DNA of 64,000 nt, from assembly GCF_000468755.1 (NCBI RefSeq), contig NZ_AWEZ01000050.1, positions 1-64,000 on the forward strand, in the 5' to 3' direction. This stretch comes from Olsenella profusa F0195 (GTDB lineage Bacteria; Actinomycetota; Coriobacteriia; Coriobacteriales; Atopobiaceae). The position numbers were made by a program, and so were the translations under genes. Each line of letters opens with the position of its first letter. The first letter of the stretch is position 1. The notes under the pieces are model-generated. The model did no database searches. It was not told the origin of the DNA and worked only from the letters and a program-made list of their open reading frames with translations. Positions 1 through 8,289 of this stretch are shown here, piece after piece.

Positions 1-91
1 AGAGGGATCGAAACGCCCACGGGCTGGTATACTTGCTGCGTTCCGTTCAGGTCTGTGGTTGCGGGTGGCGCGCTTTGGCAGGTCTCCCTAG
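1..91 (-). ncRNA. ffs: Probable bacterial signal recognition particle RNA (4.5S-like)
   Basis: Read on the minus strand this stretch folds into one long hairpin: AGGGA near the 5' end pairs with TCCCT near the 3' end, AAA(G)CGC(G)CCAC pairs with GTGGGCGTTT, and the tip carries ACAGACCTGAACGGAACGC followed by AGCAAG. That tip resembles the conserved SRP domain (CAGGTCCGGAAGGAAGCAGC in many bacteria), where protein Ffh binds, although the loop is not the classic GGAA tetraloop. The RNA would be the scaffold of the SRP that targets membrane proteins. The other end may lie slightly beyond position 1. A covariance-model search (Rfam small bacterial SRP) would settle it. Confidence 0.65.
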
Positions 92-350
92 TCCATGGCA
101 GACGAGGTCAAAAGGATCCACGTAAGCCGGGCGTGAGCGTGCCGGCGAGCATGGCTCGTCCTAGAAGCAAGTCGTACCGTCCGCGGCTGGGGGCATCTGG
201 CCCCACGGGCGAGAGGGCCGATAGTGGGGGGCCGTAGCCCCGAAGCGAAGGCTCCCGTACGCGAGTGTGGGGTCAAATACCAGGTCAGCTGGAGGGAACA
301 GGGAGGGGACGGACGCCCTTGGTGGGCGGCCTGCCGAAAACGGGGGAGCG
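92..350. other. Intergenic region, no gene recognised
   Basis: About 260 bases separate the putative SRP RNA from the lipoprotein gene. Several short hairpins are possible (for example GGGGGCATCTGGCCCC near 206) and a GGGGGAG ribosome binding site sits at 342-348. I see no convincing protein or RNA gene here. Confidence 0.5.
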
Positions 351-1424
351 ATGGGCATCACAGTCACGAGCATCGGCATGCGGGGTCGCACATGCGTTGG
401 GGCTCTTGCCCTTGTTGGTGCCCTCGTGGTGGGAGGATGCGGCGCGCAGGGGCTGTCGGGCGCCATGCGGTCCACGCCCTCGGTCGACCAGGCGCTTGCC
501 ACGCTGGCCTCGGAGCACGCGCAGAGCGTGCCTGATGGCGCCCTCGTGACTGCGGGCACGCTTACGGTGGGCATCAATACCAAGGTGGAGACCGTCCCTC
601 TCTACTTTGCCAACGCGGACGGTGCCATATCGGGCTTGGACGTGGACCTTGCCTCCGCCCTTGCCGAGCAGATGGGGCTCAAGGTCTCCTTCGTGAGTGT
701 GAGCGACCCCGCCGCTGCGCTGGGTGTCACCTGCGACGTGGTCATGAACTACTCCGGAACGGACGCGGCGGGTACGGTGGCACCTGCCGGCACGGATGTC
801 ACGACGGCCTGCTCCTATGCCGAGACGGCCCCCGCGCTCTTTGGCAAGAAGCTCAGTGGCACCCTCAGCGGCTCCGATCTCACGGGCAAGAGGGTCGGCG
901 TGCAGGCAGGCTCCAAGTCCGCCTCGGCGCTCGAGCGGACCAGCCTTTCCCTGCAGTCCACGGGCTACAACAACCTCAATGACGCCTTCTCGGCACTCGA
1001 GGGCGGTGATGTGGACTATGTGCTCTGCGAGGCCTATCCCGGCGCGTACCTCGCACAGTCGCATGCCGATGTCGCCATGGGCGGCATCCTGGGCGAGCCC
1101 ACCCCCAAGGGCATCGCGGTGCTCGGCACCAACGCCGACCTCAGGCAGGGCGTCTCGGACGCCTTCTCTGCGCTGCGGGAATCAGGCGCATACGATCTGG
1201 TGCGCGCGCACTGGGTGGGGAGCCTCCCCAATCTCGGTGCGGCAGACCAGGTCAAGGGGGTCCCGACCAAGGGGACGCCCGAGGCGGCAGCCAATGCGGC
1301 AGGTGCGCTCGCGGGTGGACAGTCTGCCAGCGCCTCCACGGGCACCATGGGCGCCAACGAGGGAGCGTCGTCTGCGGGCAATGCGGGCGATGGGTCCACG
1401 GCAGGCGCCAATGCCGTTAGCTAG
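351..1424 (+). CDS. Solute-binding lipoprotein, SBP family 3 (amino-acid type)
   Basis: This 357-residue protein starts with a lipoprotein signal: a charged N-terminus, the hydrophobic stretch VGALALVGALVVGGC and a lipobox cysteine near residue 26. The mature part has the family 3 solute-binding fold of polar amino-acid ABC importers: TLTVGINTKVETVPLYF, GLDVDLASALAEQMGLKV and a second lobe GKRVGVQAGSKSASALE. The last ~60 residues are low-complexity Ala/Gly/Ser and look like an unstructured tail. The ATG at 351 is preferred over in-frame codons upstream because GGGGGAG lies 2-8 bases before it and the lipoprotein signal begins there. No permease or ATPase adjoins it, so it may serve a remote importer or be a sensor. 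The ligand is unknown. Confidence 0.8.
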   Translation: MGITVTSIGMRGRTCVGALALVGALVVGGCGAQGLSGAMRSTPSVDQALATLASEHAQSVPDGALVTAGTLTVGINTKVETVPLYFANADGAISGLDVDLASALAEQMGLKVSFVSVSDPAAALGVTCDVVMNYSGTDAAGTVAPAGTDVTTACSYAETAPALFGKKLSGTLSGSDLTGKRVGVQAGSKSASALERTSLSLQSTGYNNLNDAFSALEGGDVDYVLCEAYPGAYLAQSHADVAMGGILGEPTPKGIAVLGTNADLRQGVSDAFSALRESGAYDLVRAHWVGSLPNLGAADQVKGVPTKGTPEAAANAAGALAGGQSASASTGTMGANEGASSAGNAGDGSTAGANAVS

Positions 1425-1546
1425 CCTGTGCGGCGCGCGGATGTGCGTCCGGTCGCCAGGGGATCTGCCTTCCCCGCAAAGTCCCCAAGGGGTACAACTA
1501 GGCTAGTCACCTCTTCCAGAGGATGATCTCTAAGAAGGAGGAACAC

Positions 1547-2140
1547 ATGGTTGACATCAAGATTACGGGTCGGAAGGTCTCCATCACCGACGGCATGCGC
1601 GAGCATGTGACGGACAAGGTCGGCGGGGCCCTCAAGGTGTTCGACATCAGCCCCATGAGCTGTGATGTCGTGCTGCGCGTGGGACGCAATCGCTCCAACC
1701 CGGATCGCAAGACCTGTGAGATCACCGTCTTCGTGCGCGATGCGGTGGTGCGCGTGGAGGCCAGCCAGGAAGACATGTACGTCGCCATCGACGAGGCGGC
1801 CGAGAAGGTCACCCGCCAGCTGCGCAAGTACAAGACGCGCGTCATCGACCATACCCGCCGCTCTGCCGGCGCACGGGGCGATGTGGCACCCGAGGGGATC
1901 GGTGACCTTTCGAGCCTCATCGAGCCCCCCAAGGAGGAGGACAACCTCCTGGTGCGCGAGAAGTACATCGACCTCAAACCCATGAGCGAGGAGCAGGCCC
2001 TGGTCCAGACCGATCTGCTCGGGCATGACTTCTACGTGTTCGAGAATGCCAACACGGGCCTCATCAACGTCATCTACCATCGTAACAACGGCGGCTACGG
2101 CATCATCAAGCCCAAGGTCGAGACGAACGACGAGGCGTAA
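1547..2140 (+). CDS. hpf: Ribosome hibernation-promoting factor, long form
   Basis: A 197-residue protein of the long HPF type. It binds 70S ribosomes in stationary phase and joins them into inactive 100S dimers. The N-terminal domain (MVDIKITGRK, then GMREHVTDKVGGALKVF) is the RaiA/S30AE fold that sits in the decoding channel. After a linker, the C-terminal ~60 residues (IDLKPMSEEQALVQTDLLGHDF ... NVIYHRNNGGYGIIKP) form the dimerisation domain. The start at 1547 follows AAGAAGGAGG at a normal distance; an ATG 24 bases upstream lacks such a site. The DegV gene begins 9 bases after the stop, so the two are probably co-transcribed. Confidence 0.93.
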   Translation: MVDIKITGRKVSITDGMREHVTDKVGGALKVFDISPMSCDVVLRVGRNRSNPDRKTCEITVFVRDAVVRVEASQEDMYVAIDEAAEKVTRQLRKYKTRVIDHTRRSAGARGDVAPEGIGDLSSLIEPPKEEDNLLVREKYIDLKPMSEEQALVQTDLLGHDFYVFENANTGLINVIYHRNNGGYGIIKPKVETNDEA

Positions 2141-2148
2141 GGAAGCAC

Positions 2149-3174
2149 ATGCCCACGGACTCTCCCCTTACCAGCGCGGATGCTCAGGATCCGACCGACG
2201 TCAAGCGCGTCGGCCGAGCCTATCACCAACGGCGTAACGTACGATTCATCGTTGACTCTACGGCGGACTATGCCCCTGGCGTCACGGATGCCCTGGGGGT
2301 GGAGGTCATACCGTTCACCTACATGACCCCCGAGGGGGAGCAGGTGGACGACCTCTGGGCCACGAGCGACCCCCACGAGTTCTACGAGGCCATGCGCAAG
2401 AACCCCACGGTGCACTACACCACCTCTGCCGTCACGCCAGGGCGCTACTATGAGGCCTTCGAGCGCGCGGCACTGGACGGCATGCCCACGGTGTACATCG
2501 GCCTCTCCGGCGGACTCTCCTCCTCGATCGACTCCGCACGTCAGGCGCAGGAGATGATCAAGGAGAGGTATCCCGGATTCGAGCTCTATGTGCTCGACAC
2601 CACCTGCGACTCTGCGGCGGGCGAGCTCCTTGCCATCGAGATGGTGCACCAGGCGAGCCTGGGCCTCTCGGCCGAGGGGCTCTATGCCTGGGCGTGCGAC
2701 GCCCGCTACTTCGTCCATGGGTACTTCACGCTGGATAGCTTTGACAGCCTGGCCGCTGGTGGCCGCATTCCTCCGGCAGCGGCCAATGTGGGCAGCAAGC
2801 TGGACATCAAGCCCGAGCTGTCCTATGACCTCACCGGCGCCCTCACGCTGCGCGGCATGTGCCGTGGTCGCAAGAAGGCGCTCAAGGCCATCATCCAGGA
2901 CTTTCGTGACAACTATGCCCATGATGCGTCGCTTCCCCTGGCCATCGTCTCCACGGACGCCGAGAAGGACGCCGACTGGCTCGAGCGTGAGGTGCGCAAG
3001 GAGGAGGGCTGCGAGGACGTGACCATCATTCGCAGCCAGGTGTCACCCATCCTGGGCAGCCATGTCGGCCCCGGCATGGTGGCGCTCTGCTTCTGGGGCA
3101 CCGATCGCCGCGAGAAGCTCTCGCTGACCGATCGCATCGCACGCAAGGTCCGCAAGGGGAGGCAACCCTCCTGA
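2149..3174 (+). CDS. DegV family fatty-acid-binding protein
   Basis: A 341-residue DegV protein. Family members bind a fatty acid and, in Gram-positive bacteria, present it to fatty-acid kinase FakA (then called FakB). The DegV core starts near residue 30 with RFIVDSTADYAPGVTDALGVEVIPFTY. The binding-pocket motifs GLSGGLSSSIDSA and VLDTTCDSAAGE follow, then FDSLAAGGRIPPAAANVGSKLDIKPEL. It is longer than the usual ~280 residues because of a 30-residue polar N-terminal extension. The AAGGAAGC before ATG 2149 supports that start, so the extension is probably real. It lies directly behind hpf. Which lipid it carries cannot be told from sequence. Confidence 0.88.
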   Translation: MPTDSPLTSADAQDPTDVKRVGRAYHQRRNVRFIVDSTADYAPGVTDALGVEVIPFTYMTPEGEQVDDLWATSDPHEFYEAMRKNPTVHYTTSAVTPGRYYEAFERAALDGMPTVYIGLSGGLSSSIDSARQAQEMIKERYPGFELYVLDTTCDSAAGELLAIEMVHQASLGLSAEGLYAWACDARYFVHGYFTLDSFDSLAAGGRIPPAAANVGSKLDIKPELSYDLTGALTLRGMCRGRKKALKAIIQDFRDNYAHDASLPLAIVSTDAEKDADWLEREVRKEEGCEDVTIIRSQVSPILGSHVGPGMVALCFWGTDRREKLSLTDRIARKVRKGRQPS

Positions 3175-3226
3175 CGGGCGCCCCTCTGGCGCTGTCTGCC
3201 CATCATCCGATACGAAGAGGAGGCCT

Positions 3227-4198
3227 ATGTCATCGACCATCCACAGCGTTGCCTTCATTGGCACCGGCATCATGGGCGCCCCCATTGCGGGCCACCTTCT
3301 GGATGCCGGCTATGGCCTTACGGTCCACAACCGCACCAAGGCCAAGGCGGACGCGCTCGTCGCCCGGGGTGCCATGTGGGCGCCCTCGCCCGGCGAGGCC
3401 GCCTCGCAGGCGGACGTCGTCTTCACCATGTTGGGCTACCCCACCGATGTCGAGGAGGTGTACCTCGACAAGGGCGGCATCATCGCAGCCTCGAGGAAGG
3501 GCGCCTGGCTCGTGGACCTCACCACCAGCTCCTCCCAGCTTGCCCGCGACATCCACGATGCCGCGGAGGTCATGGACAAACATGCGCTCGACTGCCCGGT
3601 GACGGGCGGCGAGCAAGGTGCCATCGACGGCACGCTCACGCTCATGGCGGGTGCCGCGGAGGCGGATGCCGCCCCCATTCTGCCCCTGCTCGAGTGCTTC
3701 TCGGACACGGTCTACTATGTGGGCGCTGCTGGACGCGGCCAGACGGTCAAGCTCTGCAACCAGGTCGCCTTGGCCTCGGCCATGGTTGGCTATGCTGATG
3801 CCCTTGCCCTTGCCGAGACGGCGGGCATCGATGGGGCCCAGATGGTCGACATCGTCTCGCACGGCATGGGCGGCTCGGTCGCCCTGAGCAAGCTTGCCCC
3901 GAGGTCCGTGGTGGGGGACTACAGGCCTGGTTTTCTGGTGGAACATCTGCGCAAGGACCTTGGCCTCGCCCTCATGCAGGCGGATGATGCCGGCATGGCC
4001 CTGCCAGGCGCCCAGAACGCCTTCGACCTGTATGACGCCCTGTGCAAGGTCGGCGGCTCGCGCCTGGGGACGCAGGCCATCACCCTGCTCTACCAGGATC
4101 AGGAGACGGGAGCCTCTGTCGGGCTCGATTGGTCGCTGCTTGAGCAGCCTGCCGAGCACGACCACGGGCATCATCATCGTGATGGGCGCCAGCACTAG
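3227..4198 (+). CDS. NAD(P)-dependent oxidoreductase, 3-hydroxyisobutyrate dehydrogenase family
   Basis: This 323-residue protein belongs to the beta-hydroxyacid dehydrogenases (3-hydroxyisobutyrate / tartronate semialdehyde reductase group), which oxidise a 3-hydroxyacid with NAD(P). The N-terminal Rossmann motif is IGTGIMGAPIAGHLLDAG. The substrate-binding motif is DCPVTGGEQGAIDGTLTLM, and the catalytic lysine is in GRGQTVKLCNQV. The C-terminal helical domain follows (HLRKDLGLALMQADDAG). The last ~12 residues are unusually His-rich (EHDHGHHHRDGRQH), which is not typical of the family. GAGGAGG precedes the ATG. The exact substrate is unknown; neighbours do not form an obvious pathway. Confidence 0.88.
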   Translation: MSSTIHSVAFIGTGIMGAPIAGHLLDAGYGLTVHNRTKAKADALVARGAMWAPSPGEAASQADVVFTMLGYPTDVEEVYLDKGGIIAASRKGAWLVDLTTSSSQLARDIHDAAEVMDKHALDCPVTGGEQGAIDGTLTLMAGAAEADAAPILPLLECFSDTVYYVGAAGRGQTVKLCNQVALASAMVGYADALALAETAGIDGAQMVDIVSHGMGGSVALSKLAPRSVVGDYRPGFLVEHLRKDLGLALMQADDAGMALPGAQNAFDLYDALCKVGGSRLGTQAITLLYQDQETGASVGLDWSLLEQPAEHDHGHHHRDGRQH

Positions 4199-4225
4199 GG
4201 CGTCCCGAAGGGAACCATCGACCAC

Positions 4226-5002
4226 ATGAACGAAGCAGCACAGAGCTCGCTCGCCGTCCTCATCGACTACGAGAACCTCGCCCTAGGGACGGGCAGGCGC
4301 AAGCGCAACGGCCATCAGGAGCCAGGTCCGCGTCCCGACGTCAAGCGCATCCTCGAGCGTCTCGTCGACAAGGGGCGCATCACCGCCAAGCGCGCCTACT
4401 GCGACTGGCAGCGCTTCGATGACGCCATCACGCCCCTGCACGAGCTGGGCATCGAGCTCATCGAGATCCCAGACCGTGCCTATACCGGCAAGAACTCGGC
4501 TGACATCCGCCTTGCCGTGGACGCGATGGAGATGTGCCTCACCAAGGAGCACATCGACACCTTTGCCATCCTCTCCGGCGACTCCGACTTCTCGCCGCTC
4601 GTGGCAAAGCTCAAGGAGTTCGGCAAGACCGTCATCGGCGTGGGCATGAAGGAGTCCACGAGCAGCCTGCTCGCCGAGGTGTGCGACGAGTTCCTCTTCT
4701 ATGAGGACATCGTGAGCAAGGGGGGCACGCCCGACTTCACCGCCACGGTGCCCAAGGAGCGCCATGCCTGCTACGAGCTGCTGTTCGAGACCATCGACGC
4801 GCTGCAGGGCGAGAGCGACAGTGCCATACTTGCCTCGCGCCTCAAGGACACCATGAAGCGCAAGCGTCCGCAGTTCTCGGAGCGCAGCTACGGCTACCGC
4901 TCCTTCAGCAACCTGCTGCGTGAGGCGTCGAAGCTGGGGTTCATCGAACTCCATCAGGATCCGCGCAGCGGCACGATCATGGTGGATGGGTTTAGCGAAT
5001 AG
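4226..5002 (+). CDS. NYN-domain putative ribonuclease with C-terminal LOTUS/OST-HTH domain
   Basis: A 258-residue LabA-like protein. Residues ~8-160 form a PIN-like NYN nuclease domain with its acidic residues in LIDYENL, DIRLAVDAMEM and LSGDSDFSPLV. Residues ~185-258 resemble a LOTUS/OST-HTH RNA-binding domain (FSERSYGYRSFSNLLREASKLGF ... SGTIMVDG). This architecture is common for bacterial proteins thought to process or bind RNA. The gene begins 27 bases after the preceding dehydrogenase and ends 7 bases before the HEAT-repeat gene, which suggests one transcript. The target RNA is unknown. Confidence 0.85.
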   Translation: MNEAAQSSLAVLIDYENLALGTGRRKRNGHQEPGPRPDVKRILERLVDKGRITAKRAYCDWQRFDDAITPLHELGIELIEIPDRAYTGKNSADIRLAVDAMEMCLTKEHIDTFAILSGDSDFSPLVAKLKEFGKTVIGVGMKESTSSLLAEVCDEFLFYEDIVSKGGTPDFTATVPKERHACYELLFETIDALQGESDSAILASRLKDTMKRKRPQFSERSYGYRSFSNLLREASKLGFIELHQDPRSGTIMVDGFSE

Positions 5003-5009
5003 GGGAGAC

Positions 5010-5582
5010 ATGGCAGACAAGGAAACCGAGAAGGATCTAGAGACGCTCGTGGCGGAGCTGGATGGCTCCAACCGTCGCCATAGGCAGGAGTCTGCACGTG
5101 AGTTGGCCCGTCGTGCCAGGGAGGGTGTCAGCGATCTCTTTGAGTACGCTGGCGACGTCATCGACGGCCTCGACCGTCCCGAGGCGCAGACGCGCTGGGA
5201 GCTCTTGGATGTCCTGTCCGAGATGGCCAAGGAGGACCCCGGCTGCGTGGAGGAGGCCTTCGAAGGTGCCGAGGCGTCCCTGTTCGACGAGGAGTCCTCT
5301 GCCGTGCGCCTTGCGGCATTCCGCTTTCTCACGAGCTTTGGTGCCACCGAGCCGGCCCGTTCCGCTCAGGTGTGGCCCATCCTCGATGAGGCGGTACAGT
5401 GCTATCACGGAGATCCGGAATACCGTGACATGCTCGGTTGTCTTCTGGAGTTTGCGGGCGGTTCCATCGCTCCTGATGTGGCAGACGCACTGCATGCGCG
5501 CATCGACTTCGACGCCCAGAACGGCAGGGGCTATATAAAGGCATTTTCGTGTGAGATTGTGGAGGCCCTCAACAAGAGGTAG
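5010..5582 (+). CDS. HEAT-repeat-like helical protein, unknown function
   Basis: A 190-residue soluble acidic protein with repeated helical pairs: QESARELARRAREGVSDLFEY, TRWELLDVLSEMAKEDPGCVEEAFEG, VRLAAFRFLTSFGATEP. These look like HEAT/Armadillo repeats used for protein binding. GGGGAG lies just before the ATG at 5010, inside the 7-base gap after the NYN gene, so it is almost certainly translated from the same mRNA. Upstream in-frame starts would overlap the NYN gene and lack a site. No enzymatic motif is visible. It may be a partner of the NYN protein, but that is inference from position only. Confidence 0.75.
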   Translation: MADKETEKDLETLVAELDGSNRRHRQESARELARRAREGVSDLFEYAGDVIDGLDRPEAQTRWELLDVLSEMAKEDPGCVEEAFEGAEASLFDEESSAVRLAAFRFLTSFGATEPARSAQVWPILDEAVQCYHGDPEYRDMLGCLLEFAGGSIAPDVADALHARIDFDAQNGRGYIKAFSCEIVEALNKR

Positions 5583-5671
5583 TGCCTCGCCTACAATTTC
5601 GAGGATTGGTTGACGATAGGCGGCCATCATGGCCCTGCAATCAGTGCCCCTAGGTGCGTAGGAGGATGAGC

Positions 5672-6913
5672 ATGTCACGTAAGCACAACAAACGCGGCAA
5701 CAAGAACAAGGGCAAGAAGGAAAAGAGGAATGCGCGGGCCTCGAAGGTGGCGACTGACGGGGCTCTGCCTGACATCCAGGATGACGAGGACACGCTCGAG
5801 GACGAGGAGTCCACGACCTCCAGCGAAAAGCCCAAGAGAGGTCGCACGTCCAAGAGGCACAAGGAGTCCACGGACGACCATGAGGACAATGCGCCAAAGC
5901 GGAGCAAGCGATCCAAAAAGTCCGGGAAGTCCGAGGGAGACTCTCAAGACGAAGGGTCCAAGGACAAGGGACGTAAGAACGCTCCTCGCAGCAAGGGCAA
6001 GGGGTCTTCCCAGACCTCCCATAGGGGTTCCGCAGGCACCAGGTCATCCAGGTCGCCCCGTACGATTGGCCGTCGCCAGGGTCTCACGACCACCTCGTGG
6101 GTCTGGATTGCCATTGCCTGCGCACTTGTGGGCATGCTGTTCGGCCGCTTCGTGCTCACGCGCATTACCGGCGGCGTGATTGACGGCTCCCTCTCTGGCA
6201 AGACCACGGTCACCGCCGATCAGCTCAATACGGTCATGGGCACCTACACGTACAAGGGCCAGACCTACAACATCACGGCGCAGGACGTGCTCGATACCAC
6301 TTCCAGCCAGAACCAGGCCAATGCCGATGGCACCTACAACCTGCCCTCCGCCGATGGCGTCCTCGCCGTCGCGCGTACGCAGATTCTCACGAAGGCGGCA
6401 GACGATCAGGGCATCACTGTCTCCGATGACGAGCTGAGCCAGTTTGCCCAGCAACATGCCGGCACCTCCGACTTCGACCAGATCGCCTCCAACTTCGGCA
6501 TCTCGGCCGATAAGGTAAAACAGGAGGTTACTGATACCGCCAAGATAGACAAGCTGCGCGACTCCGTGGTTACTACCACCGTGCCCGATGCGCCCACGGC
6601 CCCCACCGAGCCCTCCGATGGCAACAAGGATGCCACGAGCAAGGAGTATGCGGACTACATCATCAACCTTGCGGGTAGCGAGTGGGATGCGAATGCAGGT
6701 ACCTGGGCCGCTACGGATGGCTCCTACGCCTCGGCCCTGGCCAACTACACCGTCACGCCCGACTCAGCCAGCTATAACGCTGCGCTGGCTGCCTATGTGG
6801 TTGCCTCGCAGAAGTACCAGGCAGCCGCTCAGCAGGCCTCCCAGGGCTGGACGAACTACGTCAACAGCCAGCTGGCGCAGGCCAACCTCCAGCTGGGCAC
6901 CTTGGTGATCTAG
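5672..6913 (+). CDS. Membrane-anchored SurA-N-like (chaperone/foldase-like) protein
   Basis: A 413-residue protein in three parts. Residues 1-135 are a highly charged Lys/Ser/Glu-rich cytoplasmic segment (for example GNKNKGKKEKRNARASK). One membrane segment follows (VWIAIACALVGMLFGRFVL). The external part contains a SurA-N-like helical region (VLAVARTQILTKAADDQGITVSDDELSQFAQQHAGTSDFDQIASNFGISADKVKQEV), as in periplasmic or extracytoplasmic foldases. No parvulin catalytic domain is visible; instead there is a Thr/Pro linker and an Ala/Tyr/Gln-rich helical tail. Start 5672 is chosen because GGAGG lies 6 bases before it. It may be a chaperone for exported proteins; this is inference. Confidence 0.7.
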   Translation: MSRKHNKRGNKNKGKKEKRNARASKVATDGALPDIQDDEDTLEDEESTTSSEKPKRGRTSKRHKESTDDHEDNAPKRSKRSKKSGKSEGDSQDEGSKDKGRKNAPRSKGKGSSQTSHRGSAGTRSSRSPRTIGRRQGLTTTSWVWIAIACALVGMLFGRFVLTRITGGVIDGSLSGKTTVTADQLNTVMGTYTYKGQTYNITAQDVLDTTSSQNQANADGTYNLPSADGVLAVARTQILTKAADDQGITVSDDELSQFAQQHAGTSDFDQIASNFGISADKVKQEVTDTAKIDKLRDSVVTTTVPDAPTAPTEPSDGNKDATSKEYADYIINLAGSEWDANAGTWAATDGSYASALANYTVTPDSASYNAALAAYVVASQKYQAAAQQASQGWTNYVNSQLAQANLQLGTLVI

Positions 6914-6926
6914 TCGCCCTGCCACG

Positions 6927-8141
6927 GTGCCGCGCATGCGCGCGTTGGTGAGCAGATGCCTCTTGGGCAGCGCCTGCCGTTACGATGGTGGGGCGAAGCC
7001 CGTGCCCGAGGTGAAGGAGCTCTGTGGGAAAGTCGACGCCGTGGGAATCTGTCCCGAGCTTGCCTCGGGGCTTCCCATACCCAGGCCTCCCGCCGAGCAG
7101 CGCGGCGGGCGCGTCATGCTCGAAGACGGCAGGGATGTCACGGAGGACTTCGAGCGGGGTGCGCATCTCTCTCTGGAGCGGGCACGCCAAGAGGGCATCT
7201 GCGCCGCGACGGCACCTCTCGCCGTTCTGAAGGCGAAGAGCCCCTCCTGCGGCGTGGATGTGATTTACGATGGTTCCTACACTGGCACGCTGACGCGGGG
7301 AGACGGGCTGCTCGCACGTCTCCTGAGGGAGGAGGGATTCTGCGTGGTCACCGAGGATCTCGTCAAGAGCTGCAAGCCGTCCGTCGAGCATCCCGTCGCC
7401 ATCGTCTTGGGGACGGGCCTTGGGCACCTCAAGAGTCTGGTCAAGCCTGTGCGTCGCATCGACTATCACGATATCGAGGGCTTCCCCACAAACGCCATGC
7501 CCGTGAGCGGTCATTGCTTCGAGGCCACGGTCGGCACGGTGGACGACGTTCCGGTGGTGGTCTATCCGGGGCGCATCCACCTGTATCAGGGCTATAGCGC
7601 CGCGGAGATCACGTCCCTCGTGCGCCATGCGCACCACCTGGGCTGCCGTGACATCATCTTTGCCTGTGCCACGGGAGCCGTCCCGGGCAACGCCAGCCTG
7701 GGCCTGGGCATACTCTCCGACCAGGTCAACCTCACGGGACGCAATCCCCTTGCCGAATGGGAGGGGGAGCGCGACGTGAAGACGCCCTTTGTGGACATGA
7801 AGGATGCCTATACGCCCTATCTGCGCACGCTGGCTCGTGGCGTGGCGGACGACCTGGGCATCGCGGTGGAGGAGGGCGTCTATGCGGGCGTCCTGGGACC
7901 GTGCTTCGAGACGCCGGCCGAGGTGGCCCTGATGCGGCAGCTGGGCGTCTCATATGTGGGCATGTCCACGGTCAACGAGGTCATCATGGCCCATGCCCTG
8001 GACATGCACGTGCTGGGGCTCACGCTCGCAGCCAACGCATCCGGTGCGCCGGGGACATCGCACGAGTCGGTGCGCGCAGGGGCACAGCGCCATGCGGACA
8101 GCTTCGAGCGGCTGGTGCGCGGCGTGCTGCGTCTGCTCTAG
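6927..8141 (+). CDS. DUF523 domain fused to a purine nucleoside phosphorylase domain
   Basis: A 404-residue two-domain protein. Residues ~4-150 match DUF523, a small cysteine-rich family (MRALVSRCLLGSACRYDG, VGICPELASGLPIPRPPAE, AKSPSCGVDVIYDG). Residues ~155-404 are a trimeric-type purine nucleoside phosphorylase, which cleaves purine nucleosides with phosphate. Visible motifs are the phosphate loop VLGTGLGHL, PGRIHLYQGY, LGPCFETPAEV, VGMSTVNEVI and LAANAS, where the purine-binding Asn lies. GTG at 6927 opens the frame; an ATG at 6936 is an equally good start and no strong ribosome binding site decides. The two families are usually separate genes. A role in purine salvage with an unknown accessory function for DUF523 is likely. 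Confidence 0.85.
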   Translation: MPRMRALVSRCLLGSACRYDGGAKPVPEVKELCGKVDAVGICPELASGLPIPRPPAEQRGGRVMLEDGRDVTEDFERGAHLSLERARQEGICAATAPLAVLKAKSPSCGVDVIYDGSYTGTLTRGDGLLARLLREEGFCVVTEDLVKSCKPSVEHPVAIVLGTGLGHLKSLVKPVRRIDYHDIEGFPTNAMPVSGHCFEATVGTVDDVPVVVYPGRIHLYQGYSAAEITSLVRHAHHLGCRDIIFACATGAVPGNASLGLGILSDQVNLTGRNPLAEWEGERDVKTPFVDMKDAYTPYLRTLARGVADDLGIAVEEGVYAGVLGPCFETPAEVALMRQLGVSYVGMSTVNEVIMAHALDMHVLGLTLAANASGAPGTSHESVRAGAQRHADSFERLVRGVLRLL

Positions 8142-8289
8142 GGCGCCCGCGTGAGAAGGATGACACCTCGCTCGCCATCCCTCCCAGAGCGCGTTGGCCG
8201 TTTCCATCTCGTATCGTTGAGTGTGCAATTACCAATTGGTGCTAGGCTAAGGGCGTTACCATCCACCATTCGATGACAGGGGAGCAATC

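Noticed and set aside
8211-8250. Promoter for the first YD-like lipoprotein (TTGAGT ... TAGGCT)
   Set aside because: The boxes are 20 bases apart, too far for a normal promoter; the ACCAATTGGT palindrome there is noted but unassigned.
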